Shown: positions 36,201 through 48,751 of the stretch, piece after piece
Layout of the letters: every line of letters starts with the position of its first letter
Numbering within the stretch: the first letter of the stretch is position 1
From: Marchantia polymorpha subsp. ruderalis
Lineage: Eukaryota; Streptophyta; Marchantiopsida; Marchantiales; Marchantiaceae
Length of the DNA: 64,000 bases
Assembly (NCBI GenBank): GCA_037833965.1
Contig: AP031355.1
Coordinates: forward strand, 7,775,501 to 7,839,500
Direction: 5' to 3'
The notes under the pieces: model-generated
What the model was told of the DNA's origin: nothing
Database searches by the model: none
The model's input: only the letters and a program-made list of their open reading frames with translations
Program-made: the position numbers and the translations under genes

Positions 36201-39200
36201 GGATAACGATATTGACTTTGCTGGCACATGTACAAGGGAAGCAAGAATAGATGTACGGTCAATACATGCACTCTAAGTGGGCAGTAATTCAGTCGATTAG
36301 AGCTGTTAAGATTGCAAGCTATCATGCTGGTGTAGATTTTTCATCCCATAGCTTGCTCGCGAGAGAAAAAAGCAATACAGAGAAAAACTCTGTAACTAAA
36401 CGTTATGCTTGGTATATAATCATAACATATAAGTTGACAAGATTTGGGTGGTTTGAAAGTATAGAGTAGTAAAGGAGGCAACAAATATTCAAGCTTCCTC
36501 ACTAGGAATGTAAATGTCCACGGTTGGCATTGGCTCATTGCTGCTGGATCCAAAGAATGCAGTCAAAACATAGATAACACTGGGCTCTTCAGAGCTGTAA
36601 TCCATACCTTGAAACGTGATCGATTGATCGAGCCCAATCAAAGTACGAAACGGAAAGGTGGGACGGAACCTCGACATCAAGGGAGGGAGTGACCTCAGGC
36701 ACTTGGTTTTGTTGCCAACGACTCCTTCGTCCATAGGACTAACAGAAAGAGAAAGCGGACTATGGTGCTGCGGTTCTGTTCTGTTCTGTCAGAGGACAAA
36801 AGGAAGGGTGCAGTAGCCGCGTTTGGCGAACCCAGTGGCCTCCATGCCTTGTCCGAAAGTTCTCTCTCGCGGTTCAAAGTCTCCGACGCGGGGATCCACT
36901 GGACTTTCAACAAATGTTCACCACCAAAAGGACGACCTCGAGACAAAACTAGCCGATCTGGAGGATCGTGGACCTCGCCCGAGTCCGAGTCCGAATCCGA
37001 GGCTCCTGTACGAAGGAAAGTGCACGAAATAGTGAAAGAGCACTTCCTATCGTTTCCTCTCGCCGGCAAGTTTGCTCCTTCGCTGTTTGTTTGCCGTCAT
37101 ATGTTTTATATCCCTAGCTTGCAACGCTGGCGAAGGCGAACTGGCCAAATGCTTTGCGACCATTGCAGTTGACGATTGGTGGCGACAACAACCCACTTAC
37201 AGGATATGGATCACATGTATGCCATGTAGCAAAAGGGGCTTCCATGATTTTACTACTTCGGTAGTCGAACAAAAGCTCTGAAGAGCCTTTGGACGTCATG
37301 GTTCTGGACATGAAATCTTGTTGTGCTGGTGTCGTGAGATCAAACCACCTTAAACAACCCTTTTAAAGCACTTTATCAAATGGCCGTTTGATAAAGAAGC
37401 CGACAAGGAGATCATGTGAAGGCCGGTGAGAGTGCTCAAAATTAAGTTTTCTTCTTGAGGAAGTCGAAGGCGTGTAGTTTAAAATTTCCTTACTCGCTAG
37501 CGTGTTCGTGCTGGACGCATTCATGGGATGTGAAGAGCAATTGGTTCCCTCACAAGAGGTGTACACATGCATCGTTCACTGCCTTGTTCTCTTTGCAGTA
37601 CAGACGATAATGTGAACTCTTTGACTCCACGGTGGGAATGGGACAGGAGTGTAGTAGTGAGGTTTAATCGAATGGTTTGTTTCTTAGCAGCACATCTAAT
37701 GGCATGTAATGATTAAACATTTTAGTAAGATAGTCGAGATTGTTTAATCTACATGTCTTCCTTAGACTATTGGATTCTTACAATATAAATATTGTCTTCA
37801 AATTGAGAAAAAACACAAAGCGAGTTTTTTTTGTCTCTTGGATTTTCAATCAATGTCATCAAATAAAGTAGATGATAAAAGCATTCCTGCTTTATTGACC
37901 AGTTACAAGTACAAAGACGATATAAGCTTCCTGTTGTGATTCAAGGAGACAAACTGCGGAGAACAGCACTTTCTTATATGAATCGTTGGCAAATGCAAGT
38001 AGTCTTTGCCAAAGTGGTGTGTCAGAATTCTCAGTCATTAAAATTCCACGAAGGTTAGTATCATGTTGAACCGGAAGAACTAAACGAACAAGGAAGAAAT
38101 TCGATACGCGGAGTGGTACTGCATATGTCAATGATTAGCGCCCAAACGGGATGGAGAACGTGGACCTATACGTGAATACATCTTGCATGCTTGTATATTA
38201 TGAGAAGCTCATATAGTGATGCATGTGACCAAGTCGTCTATCGATTCACATCGATTTACTCGGTACAGTAAAATTGCAACTACAATTATGGTCTCAATGT
38301 CTGCAGGTTATTGTGTCCACCTTCTGGGCCTAGAACCTAGTTCCACAGAAGTTGACACGTCAGTCAAAGTCAAAGTAGGAGGTCCAAAGTGGAGCTAACA
38401 CCCCGTAGAGTTTGGTGTACAGTATGCCGAACTCAATCTTTGATGTCCAACGGGACAAAGTGATGAGGGATTGACCTTACTCCAGTAAAGGCATGACAAT
38501 CCAAAATATGTGAACATGTAGACGAGCCTAGTTTTCTCTTGATGCAGTTGCAATGCAATCAGCTAGAAACTGCGCGTCGATCCTAAGGCAACATGCATCC
38601 GATTTTTGCTAGGATGTTGTCATCGGTTGAGTCTGAATCGAAACATAGTATAATTTGTGTTTGGTCGGATGTTTCTATGGTCGGTTCATGATTATTTTAC
38701 ACTTTATTCAGGTTGGATACTTAATGACTGTATACTCATGTACCGCCATCCATCCAGATATGTATAGGTAAAAAAGTGACTATACGTAAACATTTTTAGA
38801 ATGATTATTTTTGACTATGCTTATATCTTTTCTGACTTTCTATATCATAAATTTCATCGATTTATTCGAAAATGGGTTGAATTTCAATTGATACATAGCT
38901 TTAGGACTACAATAGTTCAATTCCACCGATCATAAAAAAAATTTGTTAGCCTGTGGGAATTTCTGTTGGTAGCAGTAGTTTTCCGATCTGGAACTCTCAA
39001 AAGATATCAAATTATCGTCCAGTTATTTTTTGCAAAACACTAAAATCTATTCAAAATATATACTAATAAGCATATTAAACTCCAAAAACGAAATTCTTCA
39101 TATAAAGATAGAAATTATGAGAGTGTATGTATATGCATATCATTGTATCTTGATTACTGCTAACACCGATTTACTTTTAATTGGTGGATATGAGTGAAAT

Positions 39201-42200
39201 ATACACTAACGGAAGGACAAAGAGACCAAAACATTCAACTCCCATTAGTCCAGTTTGAGTTGATCACAAAACTTATACTTTGCAAATTCCTTTCCCAAAA
39301 TTATCTTACACACAGTGCCACCTCGTTATGTAGACTTTTGGCAAAACTACACTTGTCATGGGAACGATGTCCCATACCATCGCCTTGAACTTCCAGAACC
39401 TGTGCTGCAACTAACGTGCATAGATGATGTGTATATAGCCTTTGGGCAAAGCATGCTGTCTTACTATTTTGTGATGCCAGTGTGAGATGGCAAATGCCAA
39501 GTTCATCCTCTTAGCCAACAAGCCTATTAATTTTGTTATCTGAAAAACCAAACCTTGTGGGTAACGTACTGCCGAGGTGAATGTCAGGACGGGCTTCAAA
39601 ATTCTTATATTAGAATATATGAGCACGGCGTTCCAGGGAAGGGCTCCGAATTTTCCCTTCGGGCGGTAGTAGGTCGTGTAGCGTTGGCCATTCCACGTGT
39701 ATATAGCTTGCCTGAGGTAGTTCAAACTCCTTGTATTCCGTATGTCCAGCAAACCTCTTCCTGGTGATGGAAACCTCAGACAACTTCAACATATTCCACC
39801 TTGAAGGTGATATATGTTATAATCCTACCGTGTCGTCACTAATCAGACACAAGGGATGATCCAAAATGTTACAGGAATTAATATTATATACATAAATTTT
39901 TTTGGAGAAAGTGCTGTTAAGTGTCTATCGCAAATGTGTCACTTACGATTGGATTTGAAACTAACGCCCAAACCATTACTCTTGTTGCATTTCATATGAA
40001 CAATTGATGATTGACATATGCTTTAGACGTAACAAGCAAAGACTCATACAGGTCATATGTAAATGACCTGGGCATGTGGGCCCTTTCTGAAAGGTGCTAG
40101 TACCTGGACACCTATATCTTGGCTCTCAAGATATCTTTAGAAAAATGAAATGTGGTGGGGTTCAATTCCGGAAATTTTGACCAACTCGTTTCATACAAAC
40201 TCAGTCTGCAAACAACGAATAGGGTGTCTACACAGTCTAGAGGACAGACATTTTGGAAAGGAGGTCATCCTTATCCTAACCCTTCCATGCTTTTAGCCAC
40301 TTTTATATCAAAGACGAATATTTGTATTTTATTGCACTCTCGTCAACACACGCTCTCCTTGTCAGAATCTGAGGCAAAAAATTGTCCCTTTCCGGAAAAG
40401 AATTTCCATCTTCTTTTCAGCTCAGTTTTGTAGAAATTTGGGCCCAGCTGAAAGTTTGATTGTTGAATGTGGAGTTTTCAAAAGTCTCCCCCCATTTATA
40501 GATTTATTCATATTTTGTACTGAGTATGAACATCACTTCCCCAGTTCTCTTCATCGGGGTCCTACGCAGGATATCCTGCAAATATAAGCTCTACAGCAGC
40601 CTATGTATGTGGAGACACCTGTTGCGTCAATTTCTTGTATATGATATTGCACATGCTCGACGTAATGTCCCATAAGTTGTTTAAGAAGCTCTTTTTCTCG
40701 AAGTTTAATGCTTGGTGTAAAAGCATGCTCTCTACTTCACTTATGCAGGTATCATTTTAATGCCGATACAGTTGGGAATATGCTGTTATTCAAAATGAGA
40801 ATTTCGACAGAAAGCTCTGTGATTCTGTCTACAGAATAATGCTCCTTTATTACGTTCCAATAGAAATCGAATTAAAGATTAAAGTTTTGTTTCTCTTTGT
40901 CACTGATAGGGTATCACGATCCACTTTTGAAGTTTATGAAGATAATCAATGGCAGGTACCTTACATTTATTTTGTGTAGATTGGTATCAACAGTAGTTCT
41001 CGGATTAAATATCGGTACGGCACATCATTCAGTATATTCCTATATTTGATTTAAGAAAAATTGTGATTATATTTGAAAAAAAGCATACTTCTCAATGATA
41101 CAACGACTGGAAGTCCTTGATGGGATTCCAATAGTTTTGTGTCGGTATCTAGTCAACCTACTTATCCAACGAGTTGAAGAAAGAAATGGATGGAAGAAAA
41201 CAGCTAAAGGTATTCAGCTAGCCAGTGTGAAATTCAGTTTTTTCAACCTCCCAATCTGTGTAATCTTCTCCAGGTTATGGACTGGGATCACAAGGATAAA
41301 GATCGGTGGATTTTTGTGACAACTATTGTTGGAAGTACTTCTGAAAACTAACGACAGATTCGAATCCTGGGTTCTCATGTATCCTCGGTATCTATCATGG
41401 ACTTGCTGGATATACTACTGCATACCGCATCGGTAGGATAAAAATAAGTTCTAACAGATGATTTCTTCGTCGACTGCCCACTGGTTAAATGTGCACAGAA
41501 CGCTTTGTGTAGAGCGACCTGCCCAGGAGCCTTGAAGCTTCATCGCTGTAGCGCTTCAAGCGTTCAAATTGCGCGCTAGGCCTGAAAGGCAGGGTCGTCT
41601 CAGAACCCCCTTCGCTATTTCTCTTGGTGGTCGTGGTCGTGCCGTCGTAGTCCATTCACTACGCAGCAGCGTTGACTACGAGCCACTACAAACGACGCGT
41701 GATTGCTGACTTCCAGATAACATCAAGTAAAGGGCAAGGGTGTCCGACTGAACTCCCTCCCTTCGTGTATGTGCGGTTGTAGAGACGTGCTTGTCGGCGT
41801 TATCTCAGCCGTGCTGATTCGCCTTCGATTTCCGCTCAAGGGGGTGTAGTTCATTTCCGACCCTCACTGCGAGAAGAACATGAAGTCCGGTGTATCGGAT
41901 CCTCAGGCAGACATGTGGTGCCAGCGGTGCATTTTCCGAGGGCAAGGACTGCAGATGCAACCGGGGTTCCAGAGATAGGATTGCGTGATTTGACCTCATT
42001 ATTTGCCTTCAAGCATGACCATAGGCGAGCTGCTCGATGGCAGTTATATGTCACATGCTCGTTCTTCGTCTCTCAGTCGTGATTTCCTCAGAAGTACACG
42101 AACAGATGGACGTGGTTTCCTCACATTACAGTACAGTTTCATTTGAGCTCGGGTTTACAACATCACAAGCCTAAGATCTGAGCAAACATCGAGGGCACCC

Positions 42201-42528
42201 AAAAAACCAAGAGTCGAGACACCGAAATTATACATGGCAGGTCTGTCATTGGAATTCAATACAGCCAGTGTCCTGTCGTGCTGGAGATTTGGAGGAACAT
42301 CGGAATTGCTCTTGATGACCTCATTTCCAAAAACTTGTGTGCACTTCGACAGCGAAATCTCCATTGATCTTAAATTTGAATTTGATTTAATGAGCATTAA
42401 TAAATATCAGTTCCAATGCCTTCAAGCTGCAACTCTATTTTCCAGGATGACATGGGATCTCACAACTGTTCTGAAGGCCACCTACACTACACTCTGGCTA
42501 AGAACTGGCAAAATTCTTATCTTACAAA
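36201..42528. other. intergenic, no recognised gene
   Basis: No open frame is convincing on either strand. A short perfect hairpin (10-bp arms 37371-37380 and 37387-37396) is the only clear structure. Segments around 38.6-41.4 kb are AT-rich. The last few hundred bases before 42529 lie just past the bL35c stop codon and probably contain its 3' UTR. Confidence 0.45.
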
Positions 42529-44069
42529 TCAATTAGCTCTATTAACCTTCAGGTAAGGTAATGCTCCGATAACGTTGTTGTAGTCCCTTCTGTTTACTTG
42601 GACCTGTACAGACGATCAGACAAGGTAAGCAGCAACTCTGCACGATCGCAGGACTAAGAGCCCGGAGCTAATGCCCTCCTTGTCCACACAATATTCAACC
42701 AGAAAGCTTGGCAAAAGCTCATGAATCTTCAGGGTGTGGTGCGAAGTGCAAATCAGTTCAGAGAGAAAAAGTGCCCTCGTTCTTTGTGAAGGTTAGAAAG
42801 CCGAGGTGAAACATGTGGACAATGTTAGAGAAAGTATAGGGTTTATGTCCAGGTGCTATTTACCAGTCTGCCGATAGATATATAGCACCTTGAAGGTTAA
42901 ATTTTGGCTAAAAGAAGACTACTGAGTGCGTTTCCGAATGCTGAAGTCCTGGATCGGATACATATACAGTATCTCGCAGAGAACTCGGGGATCACGAGGT
43001 TTTTAAGTTGCGTAGGAGACTAAAAACACGACAATGCGATGTTTAAGGAGGTGTTTGTTATCTCACATCACTCAGGTGGATTACATAAAGTCCAATTCAT
43101 AACGGCGGATTCAACCAAACCACAATTTCAGGCCGTGATTAGGCTGCAGTAAGGAGTGATCGGGTTTCACAGAAGGTGAAGCCTACTAAGTTTACAAAGA
43201 ATTTCCGAGATTTTTCTTTTGTTAATCAGGGGAACCAATGGAGAACATTATGGTCCTTAGTTTCAATTTAGAGTCTGGATGGATGTGCGTGTGAAATGGA
43301 CGAATGAATGAAGTTTGTACCTGTCCAGACAGACGGTTCTTTCTCTTGGTGGTCTTCTTGCTCAATAAATGCGCTCTTCTTGCTTGCCTCCTCACAATCT
43401 TTCCACTGCCCGTGACTCTGAAACGCTTGGCAGCGGCCTGAAATCACCGAGGAGGGTTTCGGTAACGCTCGTCAAATTCCAACTCAGACAAAACGGATTA
43501 AGAGATCAAAAACCTAAGAAGATGAATGACGGTCAGTGAGAAAATGCAAGCCCTCAAGCCATTCCGAAAGAAACTGCTGAATTCGCTGGTCAACTAACTA
43601 CATTACGCGTTGAAAACCAAACAACATCACAGAGGCGAATACTCGTCACAGAAATAGCCATAGATAATGACATTGATGGCAGATAAGTTCGCCTCGACCT
43701 CTCTGAAGGCTTCTGACTTGCCAAACACCACTTTCTGTCCAAATATCCAGACACGCCAAGTAAAAGCTGAATTCTAAACTGCTAACTTTCGCATTCGATA
43801 TATCCCTCCTTCTTCGAACATACCTTGTGGGTCTTCAGCTTGGCAACTGGGAAGCCGACCGGACGTCTAACCGTGGCAGGAGATGACACACAAGAGAAGC
43901 CCATGCCCACTCCATTTTGAGTCTTCTTCCAGCTCTTCAAAGACAAGCCGGTGAAAGAGGAACAGAGCTGTGAAACTCGCCCTGAGGAGCACGCTGCAGG
44001 AGCAGCTGCGAGGACTGTGATTCGAACGGCCGACACACCAACCGCAGCAGATGCCATCGCCATCGCCAT
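42529..44069 (-). CDS. RPL35: plastid 50S ribosomal protein bL35c, three exons
   Basis: Exons 43824-44069, 43321-43437 and 42529-42603, all phase 0 with GT-AG introns of 386 and 717 bp, give 145 aa. bL35 is a small basic protein of the bacterial-type large subunit, here of the chloroplast ribosome. The N-terminal 65 to 75 residues are rich in Ala, Ser and Val with few acidic residues, as in a chloroplast transit peptide. The mature core shows [16 protein letters not shown] across the first junction, then [19 protein letters not shown] and KRKNRLSGQ. The last exon carries [18 protein letters not shown], as in plant homologues. The ATG at 44069 is the first in its frame; it is followed by ATGGCG repeats that give two further in-frame ATGs, any of which would keep the transit peptide. 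The gene is divergent from Nup58, sharing its upstream region. Confidence 0.95.
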
Positions 44070-44758
44070 TTCCTGAACCACTGTCGAGTATTCTCGAGTA
44101 CAGAGTATTCTGCTCCGCTTCCTACACAACGTCAACAATCCGTTTCCTCCTTTTGCTCTTCCGCCTTCTCTATCCGTGTCTCTCTTCTCTCTCTCTCGGA
44201 CTTGGATAATCTTTTCAGATAATCTATTTCACCATATATAAATATATATATATTTCCACGTGTTAATACACCAGCCAACGATGCATAAGGTAGAGCATTG
44301 AGCGCAAATGAGAGCTGACGTTCTCACATCCCCAACGCCTACGTCATCTGAAATATTTATGCTGACATGTAAGTTTCAGTTCTTTTGTGGCTGACGTGGA
44401 TCTGTTTTGTCCTATTGAGTAGATCTGTCCACCACGTACTGTGGTAGAGTATCAGACTGGCACGGTGAGTATGTCAACCATGCATGGGAATTCTTGGGGC
44501 TCAGATACGTGCTGGTGACTGGAGAGCTCTTTGGCGCGGGCTCGCTCGTTCGACGTTTGAAGAGGAAAAACATTTCGTTCCTGAGGGAGGGAGGGAGTAG
44601 CGGACGTTGGATGGAGTAAGCGAATCGGTCTGGTACAATGTGGGGAGAAGAACGACCGCATTGTTGCAGGCGTTTGTTGTAGCTAGGAGGTGGTTGATTT
44701 TCCAGTCGGTGAGAGGCTGGACAACGATTGTTAACTGAGGTTTTACAGAAGTGTGTCG
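44070..44758. promoter_or_regulatory. divergent promoter shared by bL35c and Nup58
   Basis: The start codons of the two head-to-head genes are about 690 bp apart, so this stretch must hold both promoters and both 5' UTRs. Visible elements: a TATATAAATATATA stretch (about 44234-44253), a G-box CACGTG (44257-44262) and three TGACGT/ACGTCA bZIP-type motifs (44316-44321, 44341-44346 and 44392-44397). There is a CT-rich tract nearer bL35c (about 44180-44200) and a GGGA tract nearer Nup58 (44585-44597). The motifs match known plant element types; their use here is inferred. Confidence 0.6.
44257..44262. promoter_or_regulatory. G-box CACGTG
   Basis: A palindromic CACGTG hexamer beside the TATA-like stretch in the bL35c/Nup58 divergent promoter. 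This is the core site of plant bHLH and bZIP factors and is common at light-regulated genes, which would suit a plastid protein gene. Confidence 0.55.
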
Positions 44759-44809
44759 ATGATGCCGTCACCGGCCAACTCCCCGTTTTCTTTCTCCACC
44801 TTTCAGACG

Positions 44810-44846
<37 letters not shown>

Positions 44847-47800
44847 AACAACAGCAGCAGCAGCAGCAGCAGCAGCAAATGTCAAACCAGCTTGTTGCTG
44901 GAAATGCGCCTCATGTTCATCTAATGAGTGCTGATCGCAGTCCACTCTCTTATCAAGCCAAGTGGTCTGACATTCATGAAGATTCCAAATCTGTTCTCCT
45001 CGCTGTTGAGTAAGTGTTTTTCCTCGAAATTTATGGATTGTTTCGATTGGCAAGGCTGTCTGTATGGGTTAGAAGAAACTGTTATCAAGCATTGCTGTGA
45101 GGCATTTTGAGCACTTTTGTCAGACATGGATTTGATTTTTTTGGACTTTCTTCGGATTGGCGAAAGAATTCGAATTCTATACATTTTTGGCTTGCTACAT
45201 TCGTAGAACTTTGATGCAAAACGCAATCACGCAGAAATCTCTGTGAAGCCAAATAAATACATTTGTTCTGTTTTTTCACCAGGAATGCAGTTGCCTCTAG
45301 GATTGCAGGGTTTTAGGGTTTTGGTAGCCTGTGTGAAGACTGAATTAATAATAAGGGAGGAATTTGGCAGAGACAAGATGTTGGAGTATAGAGAAGAAAG
45401 TCGCCGATTGGACCAGTGTCAACGCCTCTATGATTCATCAGCACTTCAGAAAGGCTTTGAATTGGAAAGCCAGCGCATTTGTCAGGTGCGTCATTGTTAA
45501 CCTTTACGTCCAATCCTGAGGACATCAAGGGAAATCATATTGATACTGTACACACAACTTGAACAAATACTCCGTTTGATATGATTTATGAAAATTCGAG
45601 GATTTTCTTTTCAAATGTTGAATCAAATGCAGGACATGAAGTGTTGCAGGAACTGGGAAGTGTAGGTGCTTGCATATCAAGGGAACAGCGAGCCCTGGAG
45701 GAACAGGTGCAGACTGTCAAGCTTTTGATGCGGAATACGGAAGTGGCGGTGCGATCCTTTATGATGCTGGCACAACATGCCTCTAGATCGCAGGTTCCAG
45801 CCCTTACTGTTGGTCCTACACCTCCAAGTACGTCGGCGTTGAACTATCCGTCAGCAACTCCTGCACCTCCACAGCCTACCCAACCGACTGGCCCTGCCGA
45901 TTTCTACAGCGGGATACCGACAAAACCCTCTCCATTTCTTTTGCAAACTGTTCTTCGATTTGAATCTCAGTTGGCAGAATATCACCAACGAGTGGAAGAG
46001 CTCGAACGCCTCCTACAAGATGGCCATTCAAATGAAAATGGGAACCCCAACTCTGAGCTGTCTTTATTACAGTCTCTACCCACTGTCATGAGTAATGTGC
46101 ATGACTTCTTCATACATGTAGCTGCTGAGGTAACGCCATTTCATCCTGCTCGCCAAATATCTCTTTCCATGTTGGATTGGCATAAATAAATTTGGTGGTT
46201 GGGGTTTCATACTTTTTTTTCCCTTCTCCACCCAACGTTGTTAAAGATGGGTCATGTATAGGACCATATGATTGTCTTTTCCTCGTGGAGATTTTTCTAG
46301 GACTAAGCTAGACAGTGTTAAATTGTTAGCATAAACTAGAAACTGATGGTCAAGCCTTCGTTATGATGTGCCTGTTGATCACAATTACTTCGAGAAGTAT
46401 TGGTCTCATTCTACTAATGTCACTGACATGTCGTTTTTATTCTATTCGTTTCTCAAGCATGCTAGAACTCATCGTCATGTCACGACATTTTTATTGCATT
46501 TAGACATAGAGCGATTTGCTGACCAAACGGGATCACCGTTCAGGCCACTGTGTCAGCACTGCATAGCGATTATTTCTCGTCTGTTTCCCGGGGCTTTATT
46601 CCCGAACATCGGGTGTTGTACAGATGGAAGCTCTGCATCAGAAAGTTGAAGCAATGAGGGTGGCTTATCTTGCTGATCGTCGTCGTAGAGGAGATGATAG
46701 AGATCCTTTTCTTGAAGCTGACAGGCGGGAAGTTGCGAAACGTGAAATTGCGGCCAAAAGGGTCCATCCTACTCTCAATACGTTGATGATTCAACACACA
46801 CAACAGACGCCTGGACCTAACTTCAATTCACCTTCGATGCCATCTTTTCCCGCTGGGTCACCTGCACAAAGTACGCCTTTTTCTGTTCAGTCTTCTGCAC
46901 CTGCACCATCTTTGTTTGGTGCTCAAGGAACTACAAATGCCTTTCCTTCAACACCTGCACCTTTTACACCATCTACGCCTGCTGCTTCATCTCCTTTTGG
47001 TTCATCTCAATTGTCAACATTTTCTTTATTTGGAGCATCCACGCCTGCTCCTAGCAGTTCGCCTTCTTTGTTTGGAGGTTTGTTTTCTACTTATTTGGTT
47101 GAGGAACATGGGGTTGAACTTGGTGCCCTTTTGTCCTCTTGAATCCACATTTCACTTTTTTTTTCAAAAGACTGTATTTCGCTGGTTTGATTTTTCAACA
47201 CTATAGCTTTCCTAGGATTGATTTAATGAGCACACAGCCAAGTTAGTATTTAAATTAAAGTTACCACATTTGGTGTGTTTATTAATTTTTCCTTGTCATG
47301 GCTTGTTGTTGTCTTCATGTTCTACTAGTATAATATTCTGGATTTTTTTGTTAGATCTTTCTATCAGCATCCAGTTGTTGAAATCTGTCACCCTTCAATG
47401 CAAGAGTTGATGTCTTTTGTGCGACCCTAGTAACCTGAGTCCGAGGTGTGATCTGGAGTTGCAGGTTCTACACCTACAGCCAGTGCACCTGCAGGTAGTT
47501 TGTTTGGTGCAGGTCCCGCTACGTCTACAGGACTGTTTGGCGCACCTACTGGAGGAGGCCTCTTTGGGGCCCAGTCTTCTCCTACTGTTTATGGTACTCC
47601 AGCAACGCCAACTTTTGGTACGAATCCAAACTAGGAAGATGATATTAAGATTCAAATTACTTGCTGATCCAAATGAGCCTTGTGGAAATGAAAGTGATAG
47701 GCGTTTAAATGACAACGATTTGGACATCCATTGATACCATAATTACGACTTCTTCGTTCTTTGGGCTTTGTGTGTGTGACGAGATAGTCGCCAAATGCTT

Positions 47801-48751
47801 TAGATTTTTTTTTCAAAAAGAAAACTGAATTGTTTTCCGACTTTTGCTTCACTTTCGCTATGTCGTACATTTAACATGATCCATCATTAATGCAGGATCA
47901 ATTGCTCCTGCCACTGCTGCCCCACTATTTGGCATGGGCTCCACCACGGGAGGAGTAAGTGGTCCAAGTTTCTCTAGTAAAAATTTATTCAGTACATAAG
48001 CATTAGCATTTTCTTTAGGTGAGATGCTTTGTTTGTATCTAGGTGTATGATATTGTAGTCTGATTGCGAAGCCTCTAATCAAAGAGGAAGGACCATTTGA
48101 TTTTATGTTCTGATACATCCTTGAGAATCAGATAGATGGGTACTGAATTCTCCTGGCAAGGAGAGGCCTTCAGCTCTCCATGTATTCTTCGCTCTTGTTG
48201 CTTCACTGTATAATGATTCTTGTACAGACCTAATCTCATTTGAACTGGCCACACTGTCTCAACATATATTTGATTCTATGAGATATCTTTATCCTTTCCT
48301 CCATGATGTGCCAACAGAATCAAAGAAGAACTTTGATATGAATGTTGACAACCGTCTCCTAACAGGGCGGAAAGAGGATTGGTTTTAGGTCTTTCATACA
48401 CGAACAGTAAAGTAGCTTTCGACTTAGACGGGGACGAGTTTGGATGTAATGGTTTTACAAGTTGCTGTTAGTCTTACTGAAAGTAGTATCGCCCACTGGG
48501 GGCAGTTTTATGAGACACTCAATCATAGATTTCAGAATCCATTCAAACGTTGCTCACAGGGTGATAGCGTTCAGAGCAAGTGGGAGAGGTTACCTATGTT
48601 CAGTGAAGGCATACTTGTCTAGAATATCGGGGGATTGTATGATCTGATGACCTGGATGCTTACAGGCATGACGATGATTTTTTTGGATGCTTTCGATTTG
48701 CTGCAGGCTGCTGCTGCAAAACCGAAACCACGAGGACCAAGAAGGAAGTAA
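44759..48751 (+). CDS. NUP58: nucleoporin Nup58 (p58/p45-like), FG-repeat protein of the central channel, seven exons
   Basis: Exons 44759-45009, 45371-45485, 45650-46129, 46624-47077, 47465-47617, 47896-47954 and 48707-48751 join in frame at GT-AG sites to give 518 aa. Nup58 forms the Nup62-Nup58-Nup54 channel complex of the nuclear pore. The N-terminus is Ser/Phe-rich and followed by 22 glutamines. The conserved alpha-helical core covers about residues 65-340, with EYREESRRLDQCQRLYDSS, ADFYSGIPTKPSPFLLQTV, LPTVMSNVHDFFIHVAAE and YLADRRRRGDDRDPFLEADR. The C-terminal third holds about eight LFG or PFG motifs spread over exons 4 to 6. The basic end KPKPRGPRRK resembles the basic tail of Arabidopsis Nup58. 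The ATG at 44759 is the first after an in-frame TAA at 44732-44734. The gene is divergent from bL35c. Confidence 0.95.
44813..44878 (+). repeat. CAG/CAA repeat encoding 22 glutamines in Nup58
   Basis: Twenty-two consecutive CAG or CAA codons in exon 1, directly after the Ser/Phe-rich N-terminus. On the opposite strand the same bases read as polyalanine-like or polyvaline-like frames, which are not genes. Confidence 0.97.

Noticed and set aside
37892..38131. Minus-strand frame with a TPLWQRLLAFAND stretch faintly like a copia pre-integrase motif
   Set aside because: Only a few residues agree, the downstream Cys motif is absent, and no other copia domain lies nearby.
41345..41365. GATTCGAATCC-like tRNA B box
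   Set aside because: The flanking bases do not pair into a T-arm and no A box or acceptor stem is found at the right distance.
44412..45053. Minus-strand frame with polyalanine over the Nup58 first exon
   Set aside because: It is the antisense reading of the CAG/CAA repeat; the plus strand encodes Nup58.
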